Source: Lantana camara
Taxonomy: Eukaryota; Streptophyta; Magnoliopsida; Lamiales; Verbenaceae
Assembly (NCBI GenBank): GCA_037501455.1
Contig: CM074858.1
Span: 34,903,001-34,967,000 of the forward strand
Reading direction: 5' to 3'
DNA length: 64,000 nucleotides
Part shown: positions 1 to 12,597 of the stretch, piece by piece
How the letters are laid out: every line of letters starts with the position of its first letter
How positions within the stretch are numbered: position 1 is the stretch's first letter
Notes under the pieces: generated by a model
What the model was told of the DNA's origin: nothing
What the model saw: only the letters and a program-made list of their open reading frames with translations
The model's database searches: none
Position numbers and translations under genes: made by a program

Positions 1-657
1 CTGATTTGTAGTTGAAACAGTGTTTTAAGGGATTGATATGTAATAAACGAAATAAGAGGGACTGATTCGTAATTAGACCAAACCTCAGGGGGTGTAGATG
101 TAATTTGCCCTTAAATTTAATTGGTAAATTAAAATTCAAGCGGAAGCATGCTAGTTAAGGTTACCATGGGTTAGTCTTATGTATGTTTTAAATTCTGCAC
201 ATGGATGTTTTCAATTGGGGTCGAAGCCCCATAGTTGAGCTATTTCAATTGAGGTTGAGCCCTACTTATGTGCGTGCTTTGCTTGATTTATTATGTGGCT
301 TTCCATATTATTATTGTTTTTTGGCCGGGTTATGCCCCGTGTATTTGTCTATGGTTAGTATCAAGATTGAGCCACATTACTCTATGTTAAGAGAGTAGAA
401 CTTAGAAAGTGAGGTTTTTCTTTTCATTTTGGAGACAAGCACTCAAGGAGCAAGATGAATCCACAAATCAAGGAGAAGGGTGCCATACTAGAAGAACCCT
501 CAAAATGTTAGGGAGGGTTTATTTTCTATTAATTTAATACATAGGGTTTTCTATTAAATTCTGTACCCCTATGTGATATGAATTGTCTTATGTGACATGA
601 ATGTTAGAACTAGTGATTATGGAGTAGCTCCTATAATTACATATAAGATAGGATACC
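1..657 (+). mobile_element. Leader fragment of a copia element related to copia H
   Basis: Positions about 125-657 align by eye along their whole length with 17640-18180, the non-coding stretch between LTR and gag of copia H. Shared landmarks in the same order are the phrase around gcacatggatg, attatgtggctttccatatt, tatgccccgt, a ccctcaaaatgttagggag block and a block around gtggagtggctcc. The fragment is therefore the leader of another copy of that family, running off the left edge and cut at 657 by the LTR of gypsy A. Bases 1-124 show nothing further I can identify. The short reading frame near 201-398 is a by-product of this leader and has no recognisable domain. Confidence 0.8.
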
Positions 658-2268
658 TGTAACGCCCTGGATTTTTCGGCCGTATAGGTATGACGTATGT
701 GTTTACGTAATTGCACATTTAAATTAATTAATTATGTAATTAGTTGTTTACTATAATTATAATTATAATTAATCATTTTTATTATTTTTATTTCGTTACA
801 TTTTTAATCAATATTTTAAAATGGAATTCATTTTTATTGTTGAATTATGAATGAAATGTTGTTATGATTATGAAATGCATGTTGTTCTTATTCGAATTCA
901 ATTGTGATTTTTGTGAAAACTTGGTATGCATGAAATATATGAGTTATGATTATTCTCGTATGCTCGACGTTTGATTTAGAACTTGTTTGACGTGGTTTTG
1001 GATTTATTTTGTTTGAACGGGACCAAATGAAGGGCTAAGGAGCATCTAGTGTACCTTTGGTTCCGGGCGGTGTATTTTGCGATCGAAAACTTGGATTCGA
1101 GTTTTCTCAACTCCGTTGGACTCATATCGACAATTTGGTTTCAATGAACTAAGCCTCTTATTTTTCTAAGCATGTTTGAACCCTCGAATTTTGCCCGAAA
1201 CATGCTTCACCCTCATAAATGACTACCTCTCGCCATTTTAATCATATCTTAAGCTATACTTGACCAAATTGAGCAAGGTTTGGACCCACATGACCCTCAA
1301 TTAACCCTTAATCATCTACTATACCTCTCATTCCATTTCATACACCAAATTAAGGCAAGAAGTAGCAGCAAACCGAGATCTCTTGAGGAAGCAAGAAAAA
1401 TATTATTCAATTTCACCTTCATGAGCTCAATTCTCCTCCATTTCGTTCCATACCTGAAAGGTAAGCTTGTGATGTTATTCTCCATCTTCTCCTCTTTGTT
1501 TAGACCCCTCTTTTTCTGAATTTCATGTTGGTTTGGGTATGCTATGGATTAAAAGATGAATAGTAAGGGTTTTAGTTCATTTGATAAATTTGGTGAATCT
1601 CTTGTGTATTCTTTGGAAATTATACTTCCTATTTGATTCTAAGACTTCCATTTATACTCCTTTGAACTGATTTGGCTTGGTAGTTGAGAATAATTAATGA
1701 TTTTAAAAATGAATTTTGGAGAAATGGATGAACTTGAACTCTTTTCTACCTTGCTCATGTGTGTGTGCTTGTTGCTGTGATTTAAGCTTGATTTGGGACT
1801 GGAATTGCTGAGTGTTGATTTGTTGGATGAACTTTAACTCTTTTCTACCTTAATTTGTTGGCTAAGTGTTGATTGATGCCTTGTGAGTTTGCTCCCCTAT
1901 TTTTACTGTCACTCCCTACTGTTGTTGTTGCATGCGTTTGGAAGAAAAAGGAGACGCGCGACCCCGCAATTTGCCTGTATGAACCGCGTGAAGCCATGCG
2001 CTGGAGTTCGAGTTTGGAAAGAAGTTTGCCGCGTGGCCGCACAGCATTTGTACTACCTTCCTACATGGCCACGCGGCTGGGCTCGAGTTGTTGCACGTTT
2101 GGGGATACTATTGGTTACCAATTTGCTGCATTTATTGAAATTAAATCGTGTGCATGTGTTTTCGTATATTTGTGCATGTGTATGTGTAAGTATATATATA
2201 TATGTGTGTGTGTGTGTGTTTGTGTGCATGTAATGTGTATATATTATAAATATGCATGCATGTGTACG

Positions 2269-2299
<31 letters not shown>

Positions 2300-3849
2300 A
2301 TGCATGTGAAATGTGTATATATTATATATATAAGATAACAATTGATAGAATGATATATTATATTGTTTGATTTATTTGAATGTCCTTGTTTTGTTTATTT
2401 TATAATTGCAAACTTAATATATTTGAGTTATAATTGTTATATGAAATTCAAGATTTGAATTACTTTGAATTATGAAACGAATGAATATGAAACCTTCATG
2501 TATTGAATATACTTGAACGAATGACTTGATTATGTGGCTTCATAACATGATTTTATCTCTTATGCACCTCATATCATATTTATAGCATTGTCGTACGTTG
2601 TATATGGTCATATTGAGTCTCACTTCACTCTCTTTTGCACAGATTTGGGTTTGGTCGGAGACGAGGGCGATCCTTGAGACTTCTGTGCTTCTTCTTTCGC
2701 TCTTACAAGGTGGGTTTCTCTTCTAATAGCTATGATGACCCGATATATCCTCTTATGTGAAAAGTTTTAAGCCAAACTAGTATATTTATGTATCCAGTCT
2801 TTTCAAGAGTAAATGATTTCAAACGTAAGCCTTTCTTTTATGTAACCCTACCTATGACTTTGGCGAGAGCATGATTATGAAAACTCAGGCCCAATGACTT
2901 AGTGCATGTGGCTATGCGGGGAGGTAAGGACCGATGATGATCCCATGTACTAGTTCTAACCAAATTTATGGTGAAACCGACCTCGTTAGGAGTTTGGTAA
3001 TGAAGGGGAACCGGGTTTTTAAGGATTCATGTGCTTCACTAGCCACTATGTATGGGTGGCCAAGCCTTGCAAACCCGTCCACCACCCGGAGGAAAAAGGT
3101 GTATATGTATGATTATGATTATGAATGTGCACCAAAGAATATGTACGATAACAAATGAATTATGTTTATGGTTACACAAGGTGTAGGTTGGAGATTATGC
3201 ACGTCCACTCATCAGGCCATGAATACCCTAATGAACGTATAAGACAGTCATAATCCCGTTGATGTCTTCTTTGTTTTGCCCACATGGGAAATTGTTATCA
3301 AACTTCACATAGGATTAGGGCTTACATGAACGTGTTTAAATTCCGCGATATTTATATATATACCCCTTTTTATACCTACCAGTCTCCTTTAGACTGAACC
3401 CGGTCTGCTTTTAGTTGTGTTGTGCAGGTTGGAGACTGCTATGCGGGAATACGAGTCGTCTAGGTCTTGCATTTAGGTCTAGCACTTTCTACTACATTCA
3501 TACATACTTCCTTTCGCTATTTTTTATTTTGGTTATGGAATCTTGAGCGTATTCTATTATGTTAGGCTATGTGGTCGTTGTTACTTGATCCTTTGTATGT
3601 ACTTGAATATTTTTGGAGCTTAGATGCTTATTATAAATGTTCTATGATATCGTATGCTTCCGCTTTTATGGTTTTGCTCTGATGTTCTTACTTCTCCATC
3701 TTGTATGGTTTAAGGGTTAGCTCCCGCCTAGCATAGCGTGTGTGTAGTGTCCCCGTTCGTCGTGATTTGACACGTTTATAGACTTTCCATTTCATGTGCG
3801 GGTCGGGTCTCGGTGCGGGGGATGTGGTACCTTGCGCTGGGGAGCTACA
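658..3849 (+). repeat. 5' LTR of gypsy A (3192 bp)
   Basis: Starts tgtaacgccctgg and ends ggagctaca, immediately before the primer binding site. The first 1.08 kb matches 8559-9630, the truncated 3' LTR. It contains TA/TG microsatellite DNA near 2191-2335, a perfect 11-bp inverted repeat (gccgcgtggcc at 2028, partner at 2067), and a short local duplication of a segment around ggatgaactt (about 1727 and 1824). The last 60 bp hold the block ggtgcgggggatgtgg that recurs near the ends of the other gypsy LTRs here. Reading frames in this LTR are not genes. Confidence 0.92.
2191..2335 (+). repeat. Duplicated TA/TG microsatellite in LTR A
   Basis: Two successive blocks, each a run of TA dinucleotides followed by a run of TG and then a gcatgt and atgtgtatatatta segment. 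They begin near 2191 and 2268 and look like a tandem duplication of about 75-80 bp. The matching part of the 3' LTR is not present, so the age of the expansion cannot be judged. Confidence 0.85.
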
Positions 3850-3857
3850 TCCTTAAG

Positions 3858-3870
3858 TGGTATCAGAGCC
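3858..3870 (+). other. Primer binding site of gypsy A (tRNA-iMet type)
   Basis: The sequence tggtatcagagcc lies 8 bp after the end of the 5' LTR. It is the usual plant primer site complementary to the 3' end of initiator tRNA-Met. It fixes the right boundary of the LTR. Confidence 0.9.
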
Positions 3871-4064
3871 TAGGGTTGCAAACCCCGGGGTATCTTGTCG
3901 TGTTGAGTCAGTCTAAGTCGTACGGCTTTAGGAATAACTTGTCAACGTGTTGCATATGTATTTCTTATGTGATTATGTGCCTTAATTCTTGATTTTTACT
4001 TGAATTATTTGCACTCTCATGCATGGACTAAAAATAGCACGTATTTCAGTGTTTCTTTGATAGG

Positions 4065-5180
4065 ATGCATCCTAGAAGAGACAAACATAGATCTCCGGAG
4101 CGACGCCATCGTCGTGACCATACTCCTACACCACAACAACAAGAGCCACAACAACCACAGCCGCCTCCAATGAATATGGAGAATTTTATGGAAGAGGTCT
4201 TTAATTATGGTGAACATCGTAGAGCTCAAGCACCACCACCACAACAACCGGTTGAGCAAGAAGCACCTCGACCAAACAATAGGGATCCTCATGGGGTATT
4301 TCTAAGTTGTACCCCTTGGTTTTCTGGCTCTATAGATGATGTGGTTTCAGAGGGATGGTTGACAAGGATTGAGAGAATTTTTAGTGTCCGGTAGTTCACC
4401 ATGCAAGAGAAGGCTCAGTTCGCCATATTTCAACTTGATAGCGAGGCTTACGATTGGTGGGAGAGGATAAGAGAAAAGCTAGAGGTTGATGGTGAAGAAG
4501 TGACTTGGGAAATATTTGAAAGAGAATTTCTGGAGTGCTTTGTACCCGAGGTATTTAGGGAACGTAAGGAGCAGGAATTTATGGATTTAAAATAAGGGAA
4601 TTGGACCGGGGCTCAATATCTAGCCATATTCAATAGGCTTGGAAAATAAGCTCCTCATATTACCCCGGATGAGAAGAGGAAAACGAGAAAATTTATTGCT
4701 GGATTAAGACAGGACTTTAGGCATGGTCATGCCGGGTATAACTTCGAATCCTTCGCGGATACTGTACATCGGGCTTTGGTTCAGGAGAAGGAATACAAGA
4801 AAAAGGATCCGGTTATTAAATCTTATGTGGGACAAGGTTCGGGATCCGACAAGAGACCTATGGTTCAAGCTGCACCACCATTCAAGGGTCCTTTCAAGAA
4901 ACCTCATAATGCAGGACCGGCCCCACAAGCTCCAAAGGCTTTACAAGCGGCACCTCCGGCTTTACAAGCTCCAAGTGCGGCTCGATTGGGTAAATCGCCA
5001 TGCACACATTATGGAGGACCGACTCATAACTACTACAATTGCCGAAGAAGGTTAGGATTATGCCTCATATGCGGTAAAGGTTATCATAGGGCGGATGCAT
5101 GTCCAGATGAGACTCCAGGTTTTCAAGCTGGAGTCCCGAGGCCAATGATCCAGGCACGTGCACATACCCTTAAGGGCTAG
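4065..5180 (+). pseudogene. gag: gag of gypsy A, broken by in-frame stops
   Basis: Capsid/nucleocapsid polyprotein of a gypsy element. One frame runs from the ATG at 4065 to the stop at 5178, with internal stops at 4392, 4593 and 4647. A charged, glutamine- and proline-rich N-terminus precedes the retrotransposon gag core (WWERIREKL and EFMDLK motifs). A basic linker rich in Ala, Pro and Gln follows, then two zinc-knuckle units near 5000-5105. The second knuckle keeps the CX2CX4HX4C pattern (CLICGKGYHRADAC). In the first the second Cys is Tyr (CTHYGGPTHNYYNC). The protein would form the virus-like particle. The identity is firm from the gag core and knuckle followed by protease; the copy is non-functional. 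Confidence 0.88.
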
Positions 5181-5757
5181 GAGCAGGATGCAAAGGTCGA
5201 TCCTACCTCCGTAGTGGAAGGTACCATATGCATTCATAACATGAACATCCATGCACTTTTTGGGTGCCACGCATTCCTTTATTTCGTGTGATCTAGCTAC
5301 TACTCTGTGCTTGCCTGTTACCTATTTAGATTCTTATTACTTGGTGAGTTCTTCTCTCGGGGGATGTTTGCAGACAGATCAAGTGATTCGGGGTTGTTTA
5401 GTAGGTTTGGAAGGTAAACATTATCCGGTAGATTTCATTGTGATGCCTATGAAGAGATACGGGGTTATTCTAGGAATGGATTGGTTATTCAAGCATCGGG
5501 CTACGGTTGATTGTTTTGCAAAGAGAGTCAAGTTGGGTGAAGAGTTGATTGTCGGTGTTGGTTCGAAAGCGGTACCCCTCTTGCCATTTACAAAAGCTCA
5601 CAAATTGGTAAGGGAAGGAGCCACTGGATTTATTTCTTTTCTTAATAAGCCGAAGGATCAAGTAAAGTTTGAGGATACAGCAGTGGTGAAGGAATTTCCT
5701 GATGTCTTTCTGGAAAATTTGGGTTCTTTGCCACCGGATCGGGAGATTGACTTGTAA
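5181..5757 (+). pseudogene. Aspartic protease of gypsy A, active site lost
   Basis: Retropepsin-like protease that would cut the Gag-Pol polyprotein. After gag the frame shifts. From 5251 the protein reads FLGATHSFIS where B has LYDPGASHSFI, so the short deletion that causes the frameshift also removes the catalytic Asp of the DPGA motif. Further typical features are present: the VILGMDWL motif near 5466-5490 and the GATGF and LNKPKDQVKFED tail leading into RT. A stop at 5755 separates it from RT. The copy would be inactive even without the stops. Confidence 0.85.
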
Positions 5758-5762
5758 TACAC

Positions 5763-6448
5763 TTGTATCCAGGAGCAGAGTCGTATTCTAAGACTCCCTA
5801 TCGCATAGCACTGGCCGAACTAAAAGAATTAAAGATTCAACTTGACGAGTTATTTCAGATTGGGTATATTCGGCCGAGTTCTTCACCTTGGGGTGCACCG
5901 GTTCTTTTCGTCAAGAAGAAGGATGGGACTTTAAGAATGTGTATTGATTACCAAGAGCTGAATCGGATGACGGTAAAGAACAAGTATCCTTTGTCCCACA
6001 TTGAGGATTTAATTGACATGTGACAAGGTTCGGGGGTGTATTCAAAGTTGGATTTGAGATAAGGATACTACCAAAGACAGGATTCAACACCCGGTATAAG
6101 CATTATCAGTTTGTAGTGATGCCATTTAGATTAACTAATGCCCTAGCAGCTTTCATGGACATGATGCATCGGATTTTTCAGCCTTATCAGAAGTTTGTGG
6201 TTATCATCATCGATGATATTCTTGTGTACTCCAGGACTCCGGAAGATTATGCCCGACATCTTAAAGTGGTTTTGGATACTTTGAGAGAGCACCTTTTATA
6301 TGCCAAGTTTAGTAAATACGAGTTTTGGATCGATCAAGTAACATTCTTAGGCCACATTGTCTCGAGTAGAGGTCTAGAAGTAGATCCTTTGAAAATTGAG
6401 ACAGTCTTGAAGTGGTAAAGTCCGAAGAATGCCGCAGAGGTAAGGAGT
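5763..6448 (+). pseudogene. Reverse transcriptase of gypsy A
   Basis: RNA-dependent DNA polymerase domain. Visible in order are the entry motif [42 protein letters not shown], then (after a stop at 6021 and a frame change caused by a small deletion around 6065) [21 protein letters not shown] and the catalytic IIDDILVYS near 6200-6230. It continues to [10 protein letters not shown] and a stop at 6416. Both catalytic Asp of the DD motif remain. Loss of the segment between KLDLR and PKTGF, plus the stops, makes it non-functional. Confidence 0.9.
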
Positions 6449-6960
6449 TTCATGCGTTTGGCAAGTTATTACCGGAGATTCGTGCAGGACTTTTTGAAGA
6501 TAGCTGCCCCTTTAACTCGATTGACTAAGAAAGAGGCTAAATTTGAGTGGGATGAGGCATATGAGGCGAGCTTCGAGCTCTTAAAGGAAAAGTTAACAAT
6601 TGCACCCATGTTAGCACTTCCCGAAGGTACAGAAGGATATACAGTATATACGGATACCTCGAAGGAGGGTTTGGGATGTGTATTGATGCAGCATGGGAAA
6701 GTAATTGCCTAGGCCTCGAGGAAACTGAAAGAGCATGAAAAGAATTACCCCACTCATGATCTTGAGTTAGTAGCTCTGATCTTTGCTTTAGGCAAATAGA
6801 GACACTACCTCTACGGAGTCTCGTTCGAGATCTTTTCCTACCACAAGAGTCTCCAGTATTTATTCTCTCAGAAAGAGTTGAACAAGAGACAAAGGCGTTG
6901 GATGGAAATTCTTCTGAATTTTGAGTGTACAATCCGGTACCATCCCGGTAAAGCCAAAGT
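6449..6960 (+). pseudogene. RNase H domain of gypsy A
   Basis: Continues in the same frame as the end of RT. Motifs are LASYYRRFV (RT connection), FEWDEAYEASFELLKEKL, then the first RNase H catalytic Asp in YTDTSKEGLG (near 6650). HDLEL gives the conserved acidic residues. The usual TDHKSL reads SYHKSL near 6840, so that Asp is replaced by Tyr. Stops occur at 6710 and 6797. The segment ends in [10 protein letters not shown] and [14 protein letters not shown], the normal junction to integrase. Its role would be removal of the RNA template strand during replication. Confidence 0.88.
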
Positions 6961-8525
6961 TGTCGCGGATGCGCTTAGTTGGAAGACTAGCTTGTCTAAT
7001 GTAAAATTGGAAATTGGGGATGAGAAAGAGCCGCTCAAGTTAAGGGCTAGTATTCGGAATATCACAGTTCAGCCAGATCTTAAGCAGAGATTATTTGAGT
7101 CTCAGAGAAATGATCTCGAGGTTCAGAAATTAGCAGAGAAAGCTCGAGCTGATCCCGAGTGGCCATTTGGATTCGATGACACGGGACTTCTAAGGTTCAA
7201 GAACAGAGTTGTGCCAAGAGAATTGAAACGGATTATTCTTGAAGAGGCTCATCGGTCAGGTTATTCAATACATCCCGGAGGGAATAAGATGTATAAGGAT
7301 TTAAAACAATTTTATTGGTGGAATGATTTGAAACGGGATGTGATCAACTTTGTAAAACACCGCATGACCTGTCAAGTGGTAAAAGCAAAACATCAGAAGC
7401 TACTGGGGCTACTTCAACCGTTACCTATTCCTAAATGGAAATGGGAACAAATAGCTTTGGATTTCGTTTTGGGTTTACCAAGAGTGAAAGGTGGTCTTGA
7501 CAAAATTTGGGTAATTGTGGATCGGTTAACGAAATCGACTCATTTCCTTGCCATCCGGATGTCCAACAAGGTGAGTAAGCTGGCCAAGAAATATGGTGAT
7601 GAAATTGTAAGACTTCATGGAGTACCGATCAGTATCGTGTAGGATAGAGATCCAAGGTTTACATCGAGGTTTGGCATGAGCTTCAGAAGAATTTGGGATC
7701 AAGGCTTCAGTTTAGCACACTTTCCATCCTCAGACAGACGGATAGTCCGAGAGGTTAATCAAGTACTTAGAGGATATGCTGAGAGCGTGTGCTTTGGACT
7801 TTCAGAACTCATGGAACAAGCAGTTGCCATTGATCGAGTTCGCTTAAAATAATAGCTACCAAGCCTCGATAGAGATGACACCTTATGAAGCTCTTTACGG
7901 GCGGAAGTGCAGGTCTCCGTTGTTCTTTGATTTGGAAGAGTGGATTTGGACCAAACAAGAGGGTGTGGAAAGAGGAGAGAAAAAGGAAAAACCCTCTAAG
8001 GCCGTGCAGGAGGCGATAGATAAGGTCCAACTGATTAGACAACAGAAGAAAGCAGCTCAAGACCGACAAAAGAGCTATGCTGACCATCGGAGAAAGAATC
8101 TTGAATTTGAGGTTAGATATAGAGTCTTCCTAAAGGCTTCTCCACGAAAAGGGTTTTCAAGGATTGGTCGAGGAGGAAAGTTGAACCCTCGATAAATAGG
8201 ACCGTTTGAGATATTGAAGAAGATTGGGGATACGGCCTACCGTTTGGATCTGCCTCCGAATTTAATCGGGATTCACAATGTATTCCATGTATCGCAACTC
8301 CGGAAGTATTACCGAGATGAGTCTGAGGTTTTACCGGTTGAAGAAGTGGAATTAGAGCCAAATCTCACCTTCGTTCAGAAGCCGATTAAGATTTTAGACC
8401 AAAAATTTCAGGAACTTAGAAATCGCAAGGTTCTTTGGAGAAGTGATAAGACCGAAGAGGCTACATGGGAAATAGAGGAAAACATGAAGAAGTTCCACCC
8501 CGATTTGTTTCCGGGCGAACAGTGA
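6961..8525 (+). pseudogene. Integrase with chromodomain-like tail of gypsy A
   Basis: Integrase would insert the cDNA. The zinc-binding HHCC region is near 7245-7375; its first Cys has become Arg (KHRMTCQ). The first catalytic Asp is in ALDFVLGLP (near 7460). The second lies in DRDPRF just after a stop at 7640. The stretch to the catalytic Glu (7643-7870) has several frame changes. The C-terminal part resumes at 7875 (YEALYGRKCRSP) and runs with one stop at 8193 through GPFEI and VFHVSQLRKYYRDE. It ends with a tail (KILDQKFQELRNR, TWEIEENMKKFHPDLF) typical of plant chromovirus chromodomains, which target insertion to marked chromatin. The frame ends at 8525. Confidence 0.9.
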
Positions 8526-8541
8526 ATCGAAGGATAGATTC

Positions 8542-8558
8542 TTTTAAGGGGGAAAGGT
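8542..8558 (+). other. Polypurine tract of gypsy A
   Basis: Purine-rich ttttaagggggaaagg lies directly before the TG of the 3' LTR. It would prime plus-strand DNA synthesis. Confidence 0.85.
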
Positions 8559-9630
8559 TGTAAAGGCCTGGATTTTTCGGCGGTACAGGTATGACGTATG
8601 TGTTTACATAATTACACATTTAAATTAATTAATTATGTAATTAGTTATTTATTATAATTATAATTATAATTAATCATTTTAATTATTTTTATGTTGTTAC
8701 ATTTTTAATGAATATTTTAAAATGGAATTTATTTTTATTGTTGAATTATGAATGAAATGTTGTTATGATTATAAAATGCGTGTCGTTCTTATTCGAATTC
8801 AATTTTGATTTTTGTGAAAGCTTGGTAAGCATGAATTATGTGAGTTATGATTATACTCGTATGCTCGACGTTTGATTTCGAACTTGTTTGACGTGGTTTA
8901 GGATTTATTTTGTTTGAACGGGACCAAATCGGGGGCTAAGGAGCATCTAGCGTACCTTTGGTTCCGGGCGGCGTATTTTTAGCTCAAAAACTTGGATTCG
9001 AGTTTCCTCAACTCCATTGGTCCCATATCGATGATTTGGGTTCAATGAACCAAGCCTCTTATTTTTTTAAACTTGTTTGAACCCTCGAATTTTGCCCGAA
9101 ACATGTTTCACCCGCATAAATGACTACCTCTCACCATTTTAATCATATCTTAAGCTATATTTGACCAAATTAAGAAAGGTTTGGACCTACATGGCCCTCA
9201 TTTAACCCTTAATCATCTATTATACCTCTCATTCCATAACCAAATTAAGGCAAGAAGCAGCAGCAAACCGAGATCTCTTGAGGAAACAAGAAAAATATTA
9301 TTTATTTTCACCTTCTTGAGCTCAATTCTCCTTCATTTCGTTCCATACTTGGAAGGTAAGCTTGTGATGTTATTCTCCATCTTCTCCTCTTTCTTTAGAC
9401 TCCTCATTTTCTGAATTTCATGTTGGTTTGGGTATGCTATGGATTAAATCATGAATAGTAAGGGTGTTAGTTCATTTGATGAATTTGGTGAATCTCTTGT
9501 GTATTCTTTCGAAATTATGCTTCCCATTTGATCCTAAGACTTCCATTTATACTCCTTTGAGCTGATTTTTCTTGGTAGTTGAGAATAGTTAATGATTTCA
9601 TAAATGAATTATGGAGAAATGGATGAACTT
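8559..9630 (+). repeat. 3' LTR of gypsy A, first 1.07 kb only
   Basis: Begins tgtaaaggcctgg and is collinear with 658-1736 of the 5' LTR. It is interrupted after ggatgaactt by the left LTR of gypsy B. The remaining 2.1 kb of this LTR, expected on the far side of B, does not appear anywhere to the right in the window. Confidence 0.92.
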
Positions 9631-12582
9631 TGTAATGCCCCGACTAGGGCATCCACGCCTATCCCGCGCTACGGACCTAGCTTGTATATAGAATTGTTGT
9701 CCATATACCCGCCAAGTACGAAACAAGCGGTGACAAACGGACATCCTAGCTAGGCGGTACTAGACTCACAAAGCGAGTAAACAATCACAAGCATGCGGAA
9801 ACTTAAATCATAACATATCAAGTGCATAAATTCATTCGTTCACCAAATAAAGTGACCACCACGGTCCAGAATGAAACGCTCAAAGTATGGAATGTAAGAT
9901 CATCCTAATGACCAACATGGTCCAAACTAGCATAATAAAACATCATACATACTAAATCCATAAATCCGAAACATAAGCGACGTAAATATAAAGTATGTAA
10001 AGTCACAACGAGTACAAGCTAGACTCGACACAACTCTCAAAGCAAGACCCCGTCTACCAAGACTCAAAAACGCGACCTGTGGACACGAAAAGTAAAGGAG
10101 GTCAGCTCAAAGGAACCGGTGAGGAGAAGATTATGTAGTTTATATAAGAGGCCAATGCATGCTCAAATCAAAGATGTTCATGATCCGAACTCGTTTGGAA
10201 AACAAAGCAAGTTTTATAAAAATCGAATCATGAACCGTACATAAAACTGGCTCGGCGAGTTCGAGCACTCCATCCTTTCTCCCAAAACCAAAACACAACA
10301 ATCCATCATTCGCACCATTGATGTCGAGGGTGTACGGCCCCCGAACATCCTTACCGTATGAAGAGACGGGTCCATGAAATCGGCCTCTCCCTTGAAACCT
10401 CAACCCCGAAACCTCCTCGGAGTCTTAGTTAGCAAGTTTCTTACATGTGGGGACTTCGAATGAGGACAACCGTCGGCCCTTGCCTTCCTGAAATATCACT
10501 CACCTTAGCCCCGAGCGCTAAAATCCAACCAAGCAAGCGTCCTTGCGTGGGGCAACAAACCTCGCTACACAACTCTTACGTACATAATATCCGATAAAAG
10601 TTCTAAAACTATTTTGGGTACCTATCCCATATACCAAAGCTTAAATTTTACATATAAACCGTTTACATATGCAAATACCCAATATACGAGCAAAGCTCAC
10701 AAAATTGGCCTAGAAAGCCTAAGTATACATTTTGAAAACGGGAGTTCAAAACCAATAAACATGAAAGGCTATAGGTGTCCACAGTTTTGAAATCGTTTTA
10801 TAAGTATATAACTCCTCACCTTTACCGAGAACTTCGAAGGCTAACCACGAGCAACAAGCTACTCGACCGGAGACTCACCACCTAACAAGTCAAACGTACT
10901 AACAAAGGTAAGACACGACTCAAAACCAATTAAGAGGACGTACGGCTTCAAGAAAGAGTAAACATGCTCATGGTATGCTAATGAATACCCAAGTATATCA
11001 TAAGTTCAATAACGATGATCAACAACGTCATATAAGTCATATAATAAGCGTTACGGTCATAAGGTAAGCAAATAACAACATGTGAACCATACTTAGCATA
11101 ATCTCACACGTAATCGAGGCATGCAAGACATTACAATGCATGAAAACATGATTCCAAGTCATATATATCATATTAGGGGTGTAAGAAGTGCAAAGGAAGT
11201 GAAAACGAAGCAAAACGAACAAGATCTCAAAAACTCAAATTTTTTACCCGAGAGTGCCCAAACGGGCGTTTGGTGTTTGTGAAGGAAATGCAAACGGGCG
11301 TTTGGTTTGCGGCTGGTGCAAAACGGAATTTCGAACATATGCTTGAAAATGGTGGATTTTAGGCTCTAAACACTCCTAAATCATGTTTCAAAGCTAATGC
11401 AATATGTATAAACGAATTTAAACATCAAATATCATGTCATGAACATTTAGGAATGAATATACATTAAAATTCCAACAAATTACAATCATGAACTTCATCT
11501 TCTTCATGTATTCAAAGCTTCAAACTCAAAAATTGTGGAATCTCCAATCATGCAAGAAACTCAAGGAAATTAATCACATTTTTCATGAAATTGCTCAAGC
11601 AACAAGAATCTAACACTAAATCAAGCAAAAACATGCAAGAACATGGGCATGCAAGAATTCTCCAAAAAGCTTCAAAGGTCAACAATGGTGGATTTCACAT
11701 AAGAGCATAAGAGCAAGTAATTCTCATACAAAAATGTTCCCAACATCAAAATAAGCACATTTCGAATCACAAATTCAATTTTAATCCAACATACAAGAAC
11801 CCTAGTTCAAATTCAAGTTCAAAAGCTTCAAGAACATAAACCCAACAAAGAGCACATAATCCTTACCTCAAGAGTTGAAAATCGAAGGAAATAACTCGTC
11901 TTCTAATCTCCAATTCCCAGCTTCAATTCCCACTCTTGCCTCTTGAAAATGGTTGAAGGTGTTCTTGGGTGTTCTTGAGAGAATATGAATAGGCTTGAGA
12001 GAGTTTGTGTTTGAATCTTGTGAAATAACGTAAAATGAGGTTTTGGGTGTTAAAATCTGATTTTGTTATTTGGGTCAGCTATTAGGGTCACGAACCGGGT
12101 CAATTGGAGCGGGTTAGGAGTGAAATTGGGTCTCAAATTGGGCTAAATTCGGAATTGGGTCATAAGTCTTATAAAAAGGTTGACTTTCATAAAATGGCCA
12201 TAACTTCTTCGTCCGAACTCCAAATCGAGCGATTCAAGAACCCACGAACTCGTAATCGAATCATCTACTCAATTTCAACAAGTTCTATCCAGTTCCAGGC
12301 TTGGAAAATAAATTTACCTTTTGGTCCGTAATTTATGCTTTAATGTCCAAATAAGCACATTATTTTGTTTAAGCATAAAGCATGCTATCAAAGCTCAATA
12401 AGAACAATACGAGCACATAATTAACACATCAATTAGTCACGTATTTCATACAAATCGTATATTCCACATAAGTTCAAGCATAACGGTCAATTAAGGCATA
12501 TTATTCACATCATTCATGCAAAGAAAAGTAAATCGTTCACTCTCGTAACAAGCTTACCTTGATCGAGAAACGGGGCATCACA
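9631..12582 (-). repeat. 3' LTR of gypsy B (2952 bp)
   Basis: On the + strand it starts tgtaatgccccg and ends cggggcatcaca. Read on the minus strand it is TGTGATGCCCCG ... CGGGGCATTACA, with good TG/CA ends and matching outer 10 bp. It follows the polypurine tract of B. Two near-palindromic units ccaaacgggcgtttgg and caaacgggcgtttg lie at 11258 and 11291. No second copy of this LTR is present, so its age cannot be estimated. Reading frames here (for example near 10140 and 12104) show no domain. Confidence 0.88.
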
Positions 12583-12597
12583 ACCTCCCCTCCTTAA
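12583..12597 (-). other. Polypurine tract of gypsy B
   Basis: On the minus strand the sequence is tttaaggaggggaggt, directly before the LTR TG. It marks the end of the internal region of B. Confidence 0.85.

Larger units (their letters stand above)
658..9630 (+). mobile_element. Gypsy element A, chromodomain type, 3' LTR truncated by B
   Basis: A Ty3/gypsy retrotransposon in the order 5' LTR, tRNA-Met primer site, gag, protease, RT, RNase H, integrase, chromodomain-like tail, polypurine tract, 3' LTR. The gag-PR-RT-RH-INT order and the integrase tail point to the chromovirus branch, and the long LTR fits the Tekay/Del group (inference). It is inserted into the copia leader at 657. The 5-bp flank on the left is atacc; the right partner is not in the window because the 3' LTR is broken at 9630. 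All domains are recognisable, but gag and pol carry many stops and several frameshifts, so the copy is dead. Confidence 0.92.

Noticed and set aside
1873..2370. Overlapping open frames of 116-165 codons in LTR A
   Set aside because: They translate GC-rich LTR DNA and then a TA/TG microsatellite (Tyr-Ile and Cys-Val runs); no domain.
6537..6932. 131-codon minus-strand frame across RNase H of gypsy A
   Set aside because: Antisense shadow of the real pol sequence on the + strand.
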